Of a stretch of DNA of 22,524 bases, positions 8,656 through 16,316 are shown in pieces. The stretch is from positions 1,162 to 23,685 of the forward strand of contig CABJAP010000028.1 of the NCBI GenBank assembly GCA_902363595.1. The letters are read 5' to 3'. The notes below the pieces were generated by a model that saw nothing but the letters and a program-made list of their open reading frames with translations, was not told where the DNA came from and made no database searches. The stretch is from Clostridia bacterium. Lineage in GTDB: Bacteria > Bacillota > Clostridia > Peptostreptococcales > Anaerovoracaceae. The translations under genes and the position numbers were made by a program. Numbering within the stretch: position 1 is the first letter of the stretch; every line of letters begins with the position of its first letter.

Positions 8656-9168
8656 TTATGCCCCTACAACTGCACTACCGGCGGGTGTAAAGGTCTTTGT
8701 GGTTGTATCAAAGGTTCCTTCTTCGATATCACCGATACCGTTCAGATTTCCTTCCACGCCCATCTCGCCATCGTTGTCCGGGAAGCTGGACACCTCAACG
8801 GCTACCCTCACGTGCCTTGCTCGAAAATTATTCTCTTTTCCCGTCACTGGTTCATCCAGATGCACGGTAACAAAGTCCCGTTCAGCTGCCTGTCCAATTT
8901 TCTGCGTCTGACCAATCTCAACAAAATCTTTAATAACCGCTTCGGACAAAATCTGATCCGCGGAAAAGGTTTTCACCCATTCATATCCGCTGATCGATTT
9001 CGATTTGCTTTTCATGTTGATATATTTTTTGTCAGCTACCTGCGCGCCGGGCTCCTCGTTGGCTTCTTTAAATCCGGTCCCCATCAGCTCGTAAGCGTCG
9101 CCAATTTTAACGTATTCCGCCTGATCGACTCTGTTTTTAACTCCTGTGTTTACTACACCATCTGCCAT
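8656..9168 (-). CDS. Major tail protein (tail tube subunit)
   Basis: A 170-residue protein in the expected place after the tail terminator gene. It reads MADGVVNTGVKNRVDQAEY, then a segment on the type of feature being measured (GDAYELMGTGFKEANEEPGA), and includes HVRVAVEVSSFPDNDGEMG. That last portion resembles tube proteins of Clostridia siphophages, which end with a beta strand and a Gly/Thr-rich tail (TKTFTPAGSAVVG). Hexameric rings of this protein would stack around the tape measure. A GGAGG about 10 bases upstream sets the ATG. Confidence 0.85.
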   Translation of the reverse strand: MADGVVNTGVKNRVDQAEYVKIGDAYELMGTGFKEANEEPGAQVADKKYINMKSKSKSISGYEWVKTFSADQILSEAVIKDFVEIGQTQKIGQAAERDFVTVHLDEPVTGKENNFRARHVRVAVEVSSFPDNDGEMGVEGNLNGIGDIEEGTFDTTTKTFTPAGSAVVGA

Positions 9169-9183
9169 AATTTTTTACCTCCA

Positions 9184-9612
9184 TTATTTCTCCTGTAAAT
9201 AAACTAACCGGCACTGGATACGATACTGCGCTTTGTCAACGCCCGTATCATACGCATAGCCGGTTGATATAACTTCGATCTTCTTTGCTACCTGATTTTC
9301 TCCCAGGGCAGGTAACTTTCCCTCTTCGGTACACCGCTCTAACCACGCCGCAAAATCGTCAAAAAAACCGATATTCTCAAGATTCTGCTTTACATTGCTG
9401 CCGTATGCCTCCCGTGTGGAAAAAGCAAAAATGCACTGTCGGTCTGTATCGCCGTTTATGTACCGCTTCACAATCTGCTTGCCTGGCACCGCCTCGATCA
9501 TGTAGGCCGTATCATCCTCGGCCAGGTAGTCTACCCCGATGCCCTTGTTAAACTCATCTAAGCACGGGCAGCCCTTTATAAACTCCCGGATTGCTCCAAT
9601 TACATTGCTCAT
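9184..9612 (-). CDS. Tail terminator / minor capsid protein (Minor_capsid_3 type)
   Basis: A 142-residue protein with an N-terminal helix (VIGAIREFIKGCPCL), a region describing a beta sandwich (AYMIEAVPGKQIVKRYINGD), a conserved C-terminal half FAFSTREAYG, and DDFAAWLERC. It ends ISTGYAYDTGVDKAQYRIQCRLVYLQ, characteristic of the small neck protein just upstream of the major tail gene. Such proteins cap the tail and join it to the head connector. It overlaps the upstream gene by four bases (ATGA). Confidence 0.78.
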   Translation of the reverse strand: MSNVIGAIREFIKGCPCLDEFNKGIGVDYLAEDDTAYMIEAVPGKQIVKRYINGDTDRQCIFAFSTREAYGSNVKQNLENIGFFDDFAAWLERCTEEGKLPALGENQVAKKIEVISTGYAYDTGVDKAQYRIQCRLVYLQEK

Positions 9613-9944
9613 TTTTCCGCTTTCCCTCCGATAAAATTCGCTACGCCCGTCACGATTTCTTCGCCGTGGTCTGCCATCATCCGCTTATCCCACTCTTTTC
9701 CCCGCAGGCCCTTTCCCTTATTTTCATAATACTGTTTTTGGGCGTAGGGCTGCGGGTAAGTGATCTTATCCGTCTCAATCTGCTTTGTATTCTTCAATGT
9801 ACCGGTATCCATCGGCACATACGGATCACAATGTCGGGCAACTTCATGCGTAAAAAAACGCTGCACTTCGCCGCCCTCTTCCAGACCTCTCCGCAAAAGG
9901 ATTTCCTGCGTTGGATCGAGGTCAAGTTTTACCTTTACACTCAT
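9609..9944 (-). CDS. Minor capsid / head-tail joining protein (Minor_capsid_2, HK97 gp10-like)
   Basis: A 111-residue protein. The central segment CDPYVPMDTGTLKNT is the hallmark of HK97 gp10-like neck proteins, in which a P-x-x-T/D-G-x-L motif follows an N-terminal helix. It also contains YAQKQYYENKGKGLRGKEWDKRM, again typical of the family. The gene lies between other neck genes with short overlaps on both sides. It likely takes part in the connector between portal and tail. Confidence 0.82.
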   Translation of the reverse strand: MSVKVKLDLDPTQEILLRRGLEEGGEVQRFFTHEVARHCDPYVPMDTGTLKNTKQIETDKITYPQPYAQKQYYENKGKGLRGKEWDKRMMADHGEEIVTGVANFIGGKAEK

Positions 9945-10354
9945 TTCGCTGTCACCTCCCAGTGCTGCATGTTCAGGCTGCCAAAATTGTTTGTCTCAAC
10001 AGATACGATTGTCATTACATCGTCATACTGCTGCCGCAGCGCCTTCTCGTTGTGGCCCTTCTCTCCGGTCAGCTCAAAGTCAACCAGACCATGCACGACG
10101 AGATCACCGTTATTGAGTGTAAAATGACCGGCTCGATTTTCCGCCCGCTGGAACTCAACCGGCTTTAAATACCCGGCCGCATGCTCAAACGGGATGAAAA
10201 TCACCGTCAGATCGGCGCTAACAAGGCCAGCTTCTCCGACACTTACCTTTTTCCCGTCCTCCCAAAAAACGCCGCGTATCTGCGTGCGCTGCCAGGTAGG
10301 GCCATCAGGGCCGGGGATTTGATTGTACAGCGTCATATCTGCGTTTGTGATCAT
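9941..10354 (-). CDS. Minor capsid protein (Minor_capsid_1 type, head completion)
   Basis: A 137-residue beta-rich protein. It starts MITNADMTLYNQIPG and contains RTQIRGVFWEDGKKVSV, a pattern of the Minor_capsid_1 family, where T-x-I-x-G-V-x-W is conserved. The central stretch DLTVIFIPF and the C-terminal MQHWEVTAK fit the same family. Start and stop overlap the flanking genes (ATGA). The upstream ribosome binding site is weak (GTGGGGTGGGG), so coupling to the upstream gene is likely. It acts as a structural neck component, as inferred from family and order. Confidence 0.78.
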   Translation of the reverse strand: MITNADMTLYNQIPGPDGPTWQRTQIRGVFWEDGKKVSVGEAGLVSADLTVIFIPFEHAAGYLKPVEFQRAENRAGHFTLNNGDLVVHGLVDFELTGEKGHNEKALRQQYDDVMTIVSVETNNFGSLNMQHWEVTAK

Positions 10355-10698
10355 TTCCCCACCCCACGATACAAAAGTCCTGTATGAGCTAAATATGGCT
10401 GTATTGCCGCATACATTTTCTTTTCTTCTGTCTTTCTTGTGTCGTAAGTTATAGACAACTTTCCAACACTTTCAGAGCTTTTCCCGCTGCTTTCTTCGTG
10501 TTTTAGGATCACCTCCGCAGCAGCGCACACTGCCATCTTTACATCATCTGTCACGCTCTCATGGTCAATGCGATGAAACGTAACCATATCGATAAAATAG
10601 CTTGCCTTTAAAGACAACGCACTAAATGCCGGTTCCGTTATGATCTGCCCGAGATACCTGTCTTTATAAAATCCGTAATCTGTGTATCCAGCCAACAT
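10351..10698 (-). CDS. Head-tail connector protein (HK97 gp6-like/SPP1 gp15-like)
   Basis: About 115 residues, mostly helical, with AGYTDYGFYKDRYLG near the N-terminus and HRIDHESVTDDVKMAVCAAAEVIL. This pattern is typical of connector proteins that bind under the portal and open into the head completion complex. Three start codons lie close together: GTG 10707, ATG 10704 and ATG 10698. AAGGAG lies 8 bases before 10698 but only 2 before 10704, so I chose 10698. The gene overlaps the end of the small upstream gene and is part of the neck cluster. Confidence 0.78.
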   Translation of the reverse strand: MLAGYTDYGFYKDRYLGQIITEPAFSALSLKASYFIDMVTFHRIDHESVTDDVKMAVCAAAEVILKHEESSGKSSESVGKLSITYDTRKTEEKKMYAAIQPYLAHTGLLYRGVGK

Positions 10699-10703
10699 GG
10701 CCA

Positions 10704-10835
10704 TCACTCCTTTTCAGATTTCTTTGCAGCTTTTTTCTTCTCCTGTATCAGTTTGTCATAAGCCTCTGCCTTCTTCTCCAGATCATTAAGATGATCCAGG
10801 GGAATAATATCCCCCTGTTTCCATACTTTTGCCAT
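10704..10835 (-). CDS. Small basic phage protein between major capsid and connector genes
   Basis: A 43-residue frame, MAKVWKQGDIIPLDHLNDLE followed by a Lys/Ala-rich tail (KKKAAKKSEKE). Its ATG is preceded by AAGGGGGTAAAC, and it starts two bases after the major capsid stop. Its own stop overlaps the connector gene start region. Similar short proteins with W-x-x-G-D-x-I/T-x-x-x-L-N-x-x-E openings are common between capsid and neck genes in Gram-positive phages, where they resemble a head fibre or decoration-protein N-terminus. I cannot assign a function. It is too short for a length-limited gene call. Confidence 0.72.
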   Translation of the reverse strand: MAKVWKQGDIIPLDHLNDLEKKAEAYDKLIQEKKKAAKKSEKE

Positions 10836-10837
10836 GT

Positions 10838-11896
10838 TTACCCCCTTGTAATAATCCGTGCGATAGGGATTGCTTTATGTGGGAAATAGTCTTTTGAGCT
10901 TTCGTTGCTATTTGCAAGGCTCCATTTGCTCCCAGTTTCCAGCTGCGCGTCAGTCGGAGAAATGATGCTGTTATCCGTGAAAGAAATTCCATACGGAGCA
11001 AAAATCTTTCTCTGTCTGGAATACATAGTATCCTGACCGCCGTTCTTGGCTGGGTCTCTATCAACTTCATACGGTACTTTAGCCCCGCAATCAGTAAGTT
11101 CAATTGCTCCATCCCCAAGTACATAAGACGTGTACTTGGTATACGCCTCTGCACCTTCTGCTGCTGCCACATACTCAACCGGCATTGCATCGTCGACCAA
11201 AACTAATTTGCCGTTGATGATCGCCAATCCGGTCGACCTCTCTATACCGTCCTTATCCGTATATTTCAGATATTCCACAACCTTCATGTTTTCGAGGTTA
11301 GTCGCTACGGCACTGTGCATGATCGCAAGAGAGAATTTCGCCTTGTTGTCTCCGAGCGCCTGCTGAATCGCCGTGTTAAGCGTTGTTGCTTCAAACATTC
11401 CCATATCTCCCGCATTTGCCGAAATGTCATAAGTATGCCCATCTACGAATTTCTTGTTTTCGGCGCCTGTCATGCTAAAGATTCCCTTTAAAACAGATAG
11501 CAAAGTAAGCTGATCCACCTCGTCCCAGTATTCGCCAACCTGCTGTGCGACCTGTTCGAGGAAATCGACGCCCCCTGTGATATCATAGCTAAAATCTTTC
11601 TCAGTCCATGCGTCTGCGCGGCCTACGACGATCCTGCCCTGTGTATAGGTCGTGGAGGTGTTCGCCGTGATGTCCGTCCCGCCGTCATAATTCTGCCTCG
11701 ATCCCGTAATTCTTGCAAAGATTGGGATGGTGGCATAGTTCCCGCCGACCTGATCTTTAAACTGCTGTGCAATATCGTCTCTGCGCCGGATTGCTCTCGA
11801 CTTAATCAGCTCATTCCGATTAAGGTTCGGTGTTTTCTCAACATATTTTGCAAACACCTCCGGGTTAAAATTCTTTCTGTCAAAAATACTTGCCAT
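10838..11896 (-). CDS. Major capsid protein (phage coat family)
   Basis: A 352-residue protein following the scaffold gene, with a strong AGGAGGTAAAAC ribosome binding site. It opens MASIFDRKNFNPEVFAKYVE. Inner segments such as ATIPIFARITGS, RADAWTEKDFSYDITG and QVGEYWDEVDQLTLLSVLKG match coat proteins of Clostridia siphophages. The P-domain-like C-terminus carries RKIFAPYGISFT. It would form the HK97-fold shell. I see no N-terminal delta domain of the HK97 sort, consistent with a separate scaffold protein supplied by the gene upstream. Confidence 0.9.
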   Translation of the reverse strand: MASIFDRKNFNPEVFAKYVEKTPNLNRNELIKSRAIRRRDDIAQQFKDQVGGNYATIPIFARITGSRQNYDGGTDITANTSTTYTQGRIVVGRADAWTEKDFSYDITGGVDFLEQVAQQVGEYWDEVDQLTLLSVLKGIFSMTGAENKKFVDGHTYDISANAGDMGMFEATTLNTAIQQALGDNKAKFSLAIMHSAVATNLENMKVVEYLKYTDKDGIERSTGLAIINGKLVLVDDAMPVEYVAAAEGAEAYTKYTSYVLGDGAIELTDCGAKVPYEVDRDPAKNGGQDTMYSRQRKIFAPYGISFTDNSIISPTDAQLETGSKWSLANSNESSKDYFPHKAIPIARIITRG

Positions 11897-11906
11897 GTTT
11901 TACCTC

Positions 11907-12497
11907 CTAAATTAAATCATCAATGTTCGCGTCCGGGTGTTCATTCTTGTAGATCATAGCCTCCGAAAGCGACATTTTTTCTTTTGGCTTTATTCCTCCT
12001 GTAGGTCTTGTGATAACCGGTTTTTTCTTGTCCTCTTCACTCACAAAAGCAGTTGGGTTCTTTTCGGCCAACTCTTTCATAAAATCATCAGCTCCAAGGA
12101 ATTTGCCATCTTCAAGTTTTAATTCCTTTTCCCTGAACTGCTGCATCGCTGCCGCCTTTGCAAGGTCGGACGTAAACTCAAAACTCTCAAAATACTTTTC
12201 CGTCGCCCAGTCCTTTTTCATCTGCTCAAGTTCCGCCGAAGCTTTTTCCTGTGACGCTTTGTTTTCTTCCTCTAAAGCTTTGATCTTCTCTTTCATTGCC
12301 TCGGCATCACCGGCAACCTCTTTCAGTTCTTCCAGCTGCTTATCTCGTTCTTTAAGCTGCTCTTCAAACTGTTTCCTTCCTTCATTCACCTGATCGTATC
12401 TTTCTTTTGATACAAACAGATTTCCGATCTGATCCGAGATTGCCTTCTCGATTTCCTCTGTCCAGTTTTCACCTAAAATAGTTTTCAGCCATTCCAT
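11907..12497 (-). CDS. Capsid scaffolding protein (phage minor structural protein Gp20 family)
   Basis: A 196-residue, highly charged protein. The middle (about residues 30-100) is a long Glu/Lys/Gln heptad coiled coil with segments such as FEEQLKERDKQLEELKE. The C-terminal third contains LAKAAAMQQFREKELKLEDG and ends PDANIDDLI, both usual in the Gp20 scaffold family. It lies directly before the major capsid gene, as scaffolds normally do. AAAGG precedes the ATG. It would direct shell assembly and then leave the capsid. Confidence 0.87.
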   Translation of the reverse strand: MEWLKTILGENWTEEIEKAISDQIGNLFVSKERYDQVNEGRKQFEEQLKERDKQLEELKEVAGDAEAMKEKIKALEEENKASQEKASAELEQMKKDWATEKYFESFEFTSDLAKAAAMQQFREKELKLEDGKFLGADDFMKELAEKNPTAFVSEEDKKKPVITRPTGGIKPKEKMSLSEAMIYKNEHPDANIDDLI

Positions 12498-12590
12498 TAT
12501 TTTTTCCTTTCTCCGCTTCCCTTTTTTCCCGGCCAGTCCCGGTATTGCGGCGCCCTGTTTCCCCGGGGCACGGGTAATTTTTTATATAAC
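12498..12590. other. Intergenic leader before scaffold gene with GC-rich inverted repeat
   Basis: The minus strand here carries GTGCCC and GGGCGC arms separated by 10 bases (near 12550-12572), forming a six-pair stem with one G-U, and a GCCCCGGGG palindrome. It sits between a terminator and the scaffold ribosome binding site. I see no convincing promoter. It could be an mRNA processing or attenuation structure. Confidence 0.3.
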
Positions 12591-12614
12591 AAAAAACCAG
12601 CCGTTTTGACTGGT
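12591..12614 (-). terminator. Rho-independent terminator after the HExxH protein gene
   Basis: On the minus strand ACCAG, a short loop, then CTGGT is followed by a run of T residues. It begins 16 bases after the stop of the metallopeptidase-like gene. It lies inside the late operon, before the scaffold and capsid genes. Confidence 0.75.
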
Positions 12615-12629
12615 CTTAAGTAACCTGTT

Positions 12630-12974
12630 TTACATACATTCCGCTTGTTTAAATGCCTTGAAAAGTTTTGGAGACTGTAATGCTAACCAGTCTATCATTT
12701 CCTCATTTGTGGCCCAATTCTCCGTGCCCATTGAGGATCCATGCAGTCCAGATTCAAATAAAAATGCGTGTATGATCTCATGCCGAACTACTTGCTTCCG
12801 ATAATTCATTAAATCCCGTACCGCATTGGGATCGTTGGCATGCTCTGTCATTTCGTCAACCACCAAAACGCATACACTGTGATCAAAATAGCCGTCACGG
12901 TCTTTTAACGTCGGATCGTCCGATTGTTTCCTAAACTCAATTGTATATTCCGTTCCTAATACGTCTACTTTCAT
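12630..12974 (-). CDS. Putative zinc metallopeptidase-like phage protein (HExxH)
   Basis: A 114-residue protein with VVRHEIIHAFLFESGL, giving His65, Glu66 and His69. A later segment WATNEEMIDWLA (Glu91/Glu92) could supply the third ligand, as in ImmA/IrrE-like gluzincins, where an E lies in a second helix with a following Ala. The N-terminus is a beta hairpin (VDVLGTEYTIEF). Small proteins of this sort recur in Gram-positive phage genomes, and their substrate is not known to me. AAGGAGG lies just upstream of the ATG. It is bracketed by two terminators, unlike other head genes. Protease activity is inferred from the motif only. Confidence 0.7.
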   Translation of the reverse strand: MKVDVLGTEYTIEFRKQSDDPTLKDRDGYFDHSVCVLVVDEMTEHANDPNAVRDLMNYRKQVVRHEIIHAFLFESGLHGSSMGTENWATNEEMIDWLALQSPKLFKAFKQAECM

Positions 12975-13000
12975 AAAACCTCCTTAAACTTTTGCAATAA

Positions 13001-13025
13001 AAGACCCCGGGCCCGAAGGCACCGG
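13001..13025 (-). terminator. Probable hairpin terminator or attenuator before the HExxH gene
   Basis: The minus strand has CCGG-T-GCC, a TTCG tetraloop, then GGC-CCGG followed by GGTCTTTTATT. The stem has one bulged T. The U-tract is short, so this may terminate only partly. It follows the zinc-ribbon gene by about 25 bases. Confidence 0.55.
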
Positions 13026-13048
13026 AGTATGCTCTCTGATCTTATTTG

Positions 13049-13285
13049 CTATTTGCCGATCGTAATGGATTTTCCAAAATACTTTACAGCATTTGGAACA
13101 TATGCAGCACCATTACCACGCTGCCCAGCTCCACAAGCCGTACATTCCAGTACACTGCCCATTGTCTTCTTGTTAAATACAAATTTAAGTGTTCCACCGC
13201 ATTCTGGACACCGTAACGCGGCTATTTCGTCTTTATTTCCGTCAAACAATATGTCGTCTATATCTTCCCACGTTTTTTTAATCAT
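13049..13285 (-). CDS. Small zinc-ribbon phage protein
   Basis: A 78-residue protein with CPECGG (Cys26, Cys29) and CTACG (Cys48, Cys51), a classic two-knuckle zinc ribbon. The N-terminus is acidic and helical (WEDIDDILFDGNKDE), and the C-terminal 25 residues are Gly/Lys-containing (GQRGNGAAYVPNAVKYFGK). It overlaps the minor capsid gene upstream (ATGA). No specific role is recognised. It could bind nucleic acid or be structural. Confidence 0.72.
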   Translation of the reverse strand: MIKKTWEDIDDILFDGNKDEIAALRCPECGGTLKFVFNKKTMGSVLECTACGAGQRGNGAAYVPNAVKYFGKSITIGK

Positions 13286-14910
13286 TTCAAACCTCGCATT
13301 CTCAAATATCTTGCAATAACCCGATTAATATAGTCATGGCGAGCCTTGTCTCCTGCATTATTCAACGCCTTAAACCTCTTACTTTTATAATTCAGGGCTC
13401 GTATTAAAATTTTCGCTTCGAGCTGTTCGTGTAAAAGCGTGTCAATTAGCTCTAGGTCAGAAGCATTTTTCTGCTTACCGATTTGAATTGACGTTACATT
13501 GATCTCGCCCCACGGAAAAGACTTGTATTTCGTAACTCCATTATATCGCAACTTATTGTTTGCCGCCGGAGGAACAACAAAACGGATATGCGGGAGCGAT
13601 TCTTTTATCACCCGATCAATTCTATCTTGTGTCACTTTTACAGCGGAATTTGCAGCCTTTAAACGCTCGTTCCGCCTTACTCTTATTATATCATTTTTGG
13701 GGCCTTGATTGTACTTTTTATTCGCCCAAGCTGCTTTTTGGCTGATGCTTTTTCCAAACTCGAGTAATTGATGACGTTCCGGCTTTATACGGATACCCGC
13801 AGCCCTGCTAAAGTCTTCGTACAGTTCTTTCTGCCGGTTCAGCTTAATACTGGCAGCAGTAAACTCTTTTTTCTGCCCTGCCGCATCATACCCGACCAGC
13901 TCCCGCTTTGTCTGCCTGATTCTCGTCTCAAGCTCCCGCTGCCGTTGTGTGGCCTCATAATAAGTATAACGCTTCCCGTCATATGTAAATGGAGGCGGGT
14001 CGATATTGCGCAATTGCTCATCGGTATAAGCCCTGGTTGATATCCCTGGAAAAAACGCAAAATAGCTATGCCGACAATTCCAGCCGCCGAGTCCCGGGCC
14101 TGTCCCGTAGCCGGTAGCAGATACAAAATCAGGATAGCCGCCTTTTGCCCCGCCAACATGATAAACTTGCCCTTGCCAGAGCTGGTGCTCCGGCCGCGCT
14201 CCCATGTGCGCGGTTGTCTCTACATACTCCAGCCCTAAATCGTCCATAATCTGATCGGTCATGCGCAAGTTGAGCTGGTTCGTGCCGGTTAAGATCGCCC
14301 GGCGTGCTGCCACATCTACTCGATTAACATGCCCAGTGGCGTAATCTACATACCTCAGCCCGCTACTTGCCATTTCCTTGACCGCATACCGGGTTGATGT
14401 TTTCCAGTCCATCACGCCGGTTGTAAGCCGCAGGGTGGCCTGATTTAAGGTATCTTGATAAAAACGTGCAATCGGTTTAAATACAATGCCATTTGCCTGC
14501 TGTACGGCAAAGCCCATGCTCCGGGTCAGATTTTTAAAATCGCTTTGTGTCTGCCGAATACCAGCCCCAAGAATATGTGTCAGCGTTGCTGATTTTGCAA
14601 GGTCAATCGGGTTATATCCGGCTGCCTTATAGATCACATTGTCAGCAGCAATGGACTCATCAATCGCATCCCGGATCACATTATCAATATCTCCTATTGC
14701 CGAGTCAGTTACCTGATTAATGATCCGCTCAATGCGGTTTAGGTCCGTGCCCATGCCAAGAGCCTTATTTAGCTCCATTACAGATGTGTCCGTAAGCCCG
14801 CCCTCTTTGGCAATTCTTCGGGCAATGTCGGCTATGATAAAATCCTCTAAGTCCTGTAACTGCTGCACAAACGACTCAGGGATTGCTTTTAATTGCTCAG
14901 GAGTTAGCAT
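13282..14910 (-). CDS. Phage minor capsid protein (Phage_min_cap2 / SPP1 gp7 (MuF)-like) with extra C-terminal domain
   Basis: A 542-residue protein after the portal gene. Residues ~1-390 match the minor capsid protein 2 family: a helical N-terminus (LTPEQLKAIPESFVQQL), DVAARRAILTGTNQLN, and GLGGWNCRHSYFAFFPG near residue 278. It then has a coiled coil (EATQRQRELETRIRQTKREL). Residues ~405-542 look like an added domain: a basic linker, LRYNGVTKYKSFPWGEINV, and DTLLHEQLEAKILIR with His494, Glu495 and Glu498 (HExxE). Proteins of this class ride inside the head, and C-terminal effector fusions are known in MuF proteins. I do not recognise this C-terminal domain; calling it enzymatic is inference. 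SD is GGAG, 8 bases before ATG. Confidence 0.82.
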   Translation of the reverse strand: MLTPEQLKAIPESFVQQLQDLEDFIIADIARRIAKEGGLTDTSVMELNKALGMGTDLNRIERIINQVTDSAIGDIDNVIRDAIDESIAADNVIYKAAGYNPIDLAKSATLTHILGAGIRQTQSDFKNLTRSMGFAVQQANGIVFKPIARFYQDTLNQATLRLTTGVMDWKTSTRYAVKEMASSGLRYVDYATGHVNRVDVAARRAILTGTNQLNLRMTDQIMDDLGLEYVETTAHMGARPEHQLWQGQVYHVGGAKGGYPDFVSATGYGTGPGLGGWNCRHSYFAFFPGISTRAYTDEQLRNIDPPPFTYDGKRYTYYEATQRQRELETRIRQTKRELVGYDAAGQKKEFTAASIKLNRQKELYEDFSRAAGIRIKPERHQLLEFGKSISQKAAWANKKYNQGPKNDIIRVRRNERLKAANSAVKVTQDRIDRVIKESLPHIRFVVPPAANNKLRYNGVTKYKSFPWGEINVTSIQIGKQKNASDLELIDTLLHEQLEAKILIRALNYKSKRFKALNNAGDKARHDYINRVIARYLRMRGLK

Positions 14911-14915
14911 TTACA

Positions 14916-16316
14916 TCACTCCATATCATCCGGGTCCTCTGTAAGTTCCCTCCGCTTTGGCATCATCTTCAACGCCTCATCTTCGGTGACCCCGTATTTC
15001 TCCATGATATATAGCTCAGGACGGATAATGCCGGACGCAACATCAACTTGCATAGAGGCTAATTCCTCTTTTTTGTCCACGATAATCGAATCGTCCCAGT
15101 TAAAGCTGACCTCGTAGTTATCTGTAACCGGAAGATCGTAAATTTGACCGATCTTGACCATCGCATACAGCAATTCTTCCAGCGCCGTCTGTAGCGCTTT
15201 TTGTGTATCGCTAATCATTTGCCAAGAGCGCTGCTTAGACGACTTTATTTCCTCCGCAGTCTTATCTACGTTCTGCGGGTCCGACAAAGTGCCATAGGCC
15301 AGGCCACAGTCAAATTCCACACGCTTTAAGATGTTATTTAAGCCGTTAAATAAACTTGTGTCCCGAAATGCAGGTGAAAACACCTCAATAGCCTTACCTC
15401 TTGCGCTGTCATGGTCAAAGGCCCGATAAAGCCGCTCTTTTCCTTCCGGCAATATCCATTCATTAAATTCGTTTTTGTTGAAACAATCTACGGACGCATG
15501 GACCGCCAGTTCGCCGCCTTCAAATTCCCACAAAATCCGCGACCACTGCTTGTCTGCCTCTTGAATGTTTTTGACCGCCCTGGAATATGCGGATACGCCA
15601 AGCGGAGAATTTGGGTCAGTCGTATTTGCCAGCGGCACCTTAAAATATCCGAATAAACATTGCTCAATATTGGAAATTTCCAGCTCCGGTTCAAGGTCGG
15701 CCCATTCATCCACGGCGCTCAATTCTATCTCTTCGCCAAGTGTCTTTATGTCCGCCGTATCCTTTGTTGTGCTCACATACGCCTTGTTTGTAATGCGGTA
15801 TGTCTGATCTTCTAGTGTGTGCCGCTCAAGTCTGGTATACGTCTTTTCTCCATCAATTTTTGTTTCTGCAAAAACACAATCCGTAATTTGTTTTCTGCCA
15901 TTAAAGGCGATGGGGAAAAAACTATCTGCCTTAGATGCCTCGACCGCAATGTGATTGCCGTCTACGTAAGGTTTAAGGATTAACCCCCCGCCAGCACATC
16001 CATGCTCGCAATTTTCGCGTATATGGTTCAGCACTTCTTGGTATTCCTCGTTGAGATAGTCGCAGCCAGATACTTCTGATTCCAGCTCCAGGGTTGTTAA
16101 TCGCGCCACCTCTGACGCAATATCGGCAGCAAGCCCCATGCTCTGTGTATTATCATCAAGCCACGGCGCATTATCTGCAAACATCTTAAGCCACAGGTTT
16201 ATGCCCTCCGTCATTTCCCGACTGATCGCTATATCAACATCAAGCTCTTTTTCAATTTTTCTAACATCAAACATCCGCATCACCTTTTCCACAAAACCTT
16301 TTATTCTCTCGAACAT
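14916..16316 (-). CDS. Portal protein (SPP1 gp6-like)
   Basis: A 466-residue protein in the TAATG junction after terminase. It begins MFERIKGFVEKVMRMFD. It contains NLWLKMFADNAPW, LKPYVDGNHIAVEASKADSF, ERHTLEDQTYRITNKAY and FDCGLAYGTLSDPQNVDKTA, all typical of SPP1-type portals, where the last segment lines the crown/stem region. The longer frame starts at 16337, but AAGGGGG stands about 5 bases before the internal ATG at 16316, which also overlaps the terminase stop. The portal is a dodecameric ring that docks the packaging motor and later the connector proteins. Confidence 0.92.
   Translation of the reverse strand: MFERIKGFVEKVMRMFDVRKIEKELDVDIAISREMTEGINLWLKMFADNAPWLDDNTQSMGLAADIASEVARLTTLELESEVSGCDYLNEEYQEVLNHIRENCEHGCAGGGLILKPYVDGNHIAVEASKADSFFPIAFNGRKQITDCVFAETKIDGEKTYTRLERHTLEDQTYRITNKAYVSTTKDTADIKTLGEEIELSAVDEWADLEPELEISNIEQCLFGYFKVPLANTTDPNSPLGVSAYSRAVKNIQEADKQWSRILWEFEGGELAVHASVDCFNKNEFNEWILPEGKERLYRAFDHDSARGKAIEVFSPAFRDTSLFNGLNNILKRVEFDCGLAYGTLSDPQNVDKTAEEIKSSKQRSWQMISDTQKALQTALEELLYAMVKIGQIYDLPVTDNYEVSFNWDDSIIVDKKEELASMQVDVASGIIRPELYIMEKYGVTEDEALKMMPKRRELTEDPDDME

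Noticed and set aside
8455..9198. A 247-codon plus-strand frame opposite the major tail gene
   Set aside because: It crosses several well-supported minus-strand genes, has no recognisable domain and no ribosome site.
10786..11190. A 134-codon minus-strand frame within the major capsid gene
   Set aside because: It lies in another frame of a well-supported coat protein and shows no family signal.
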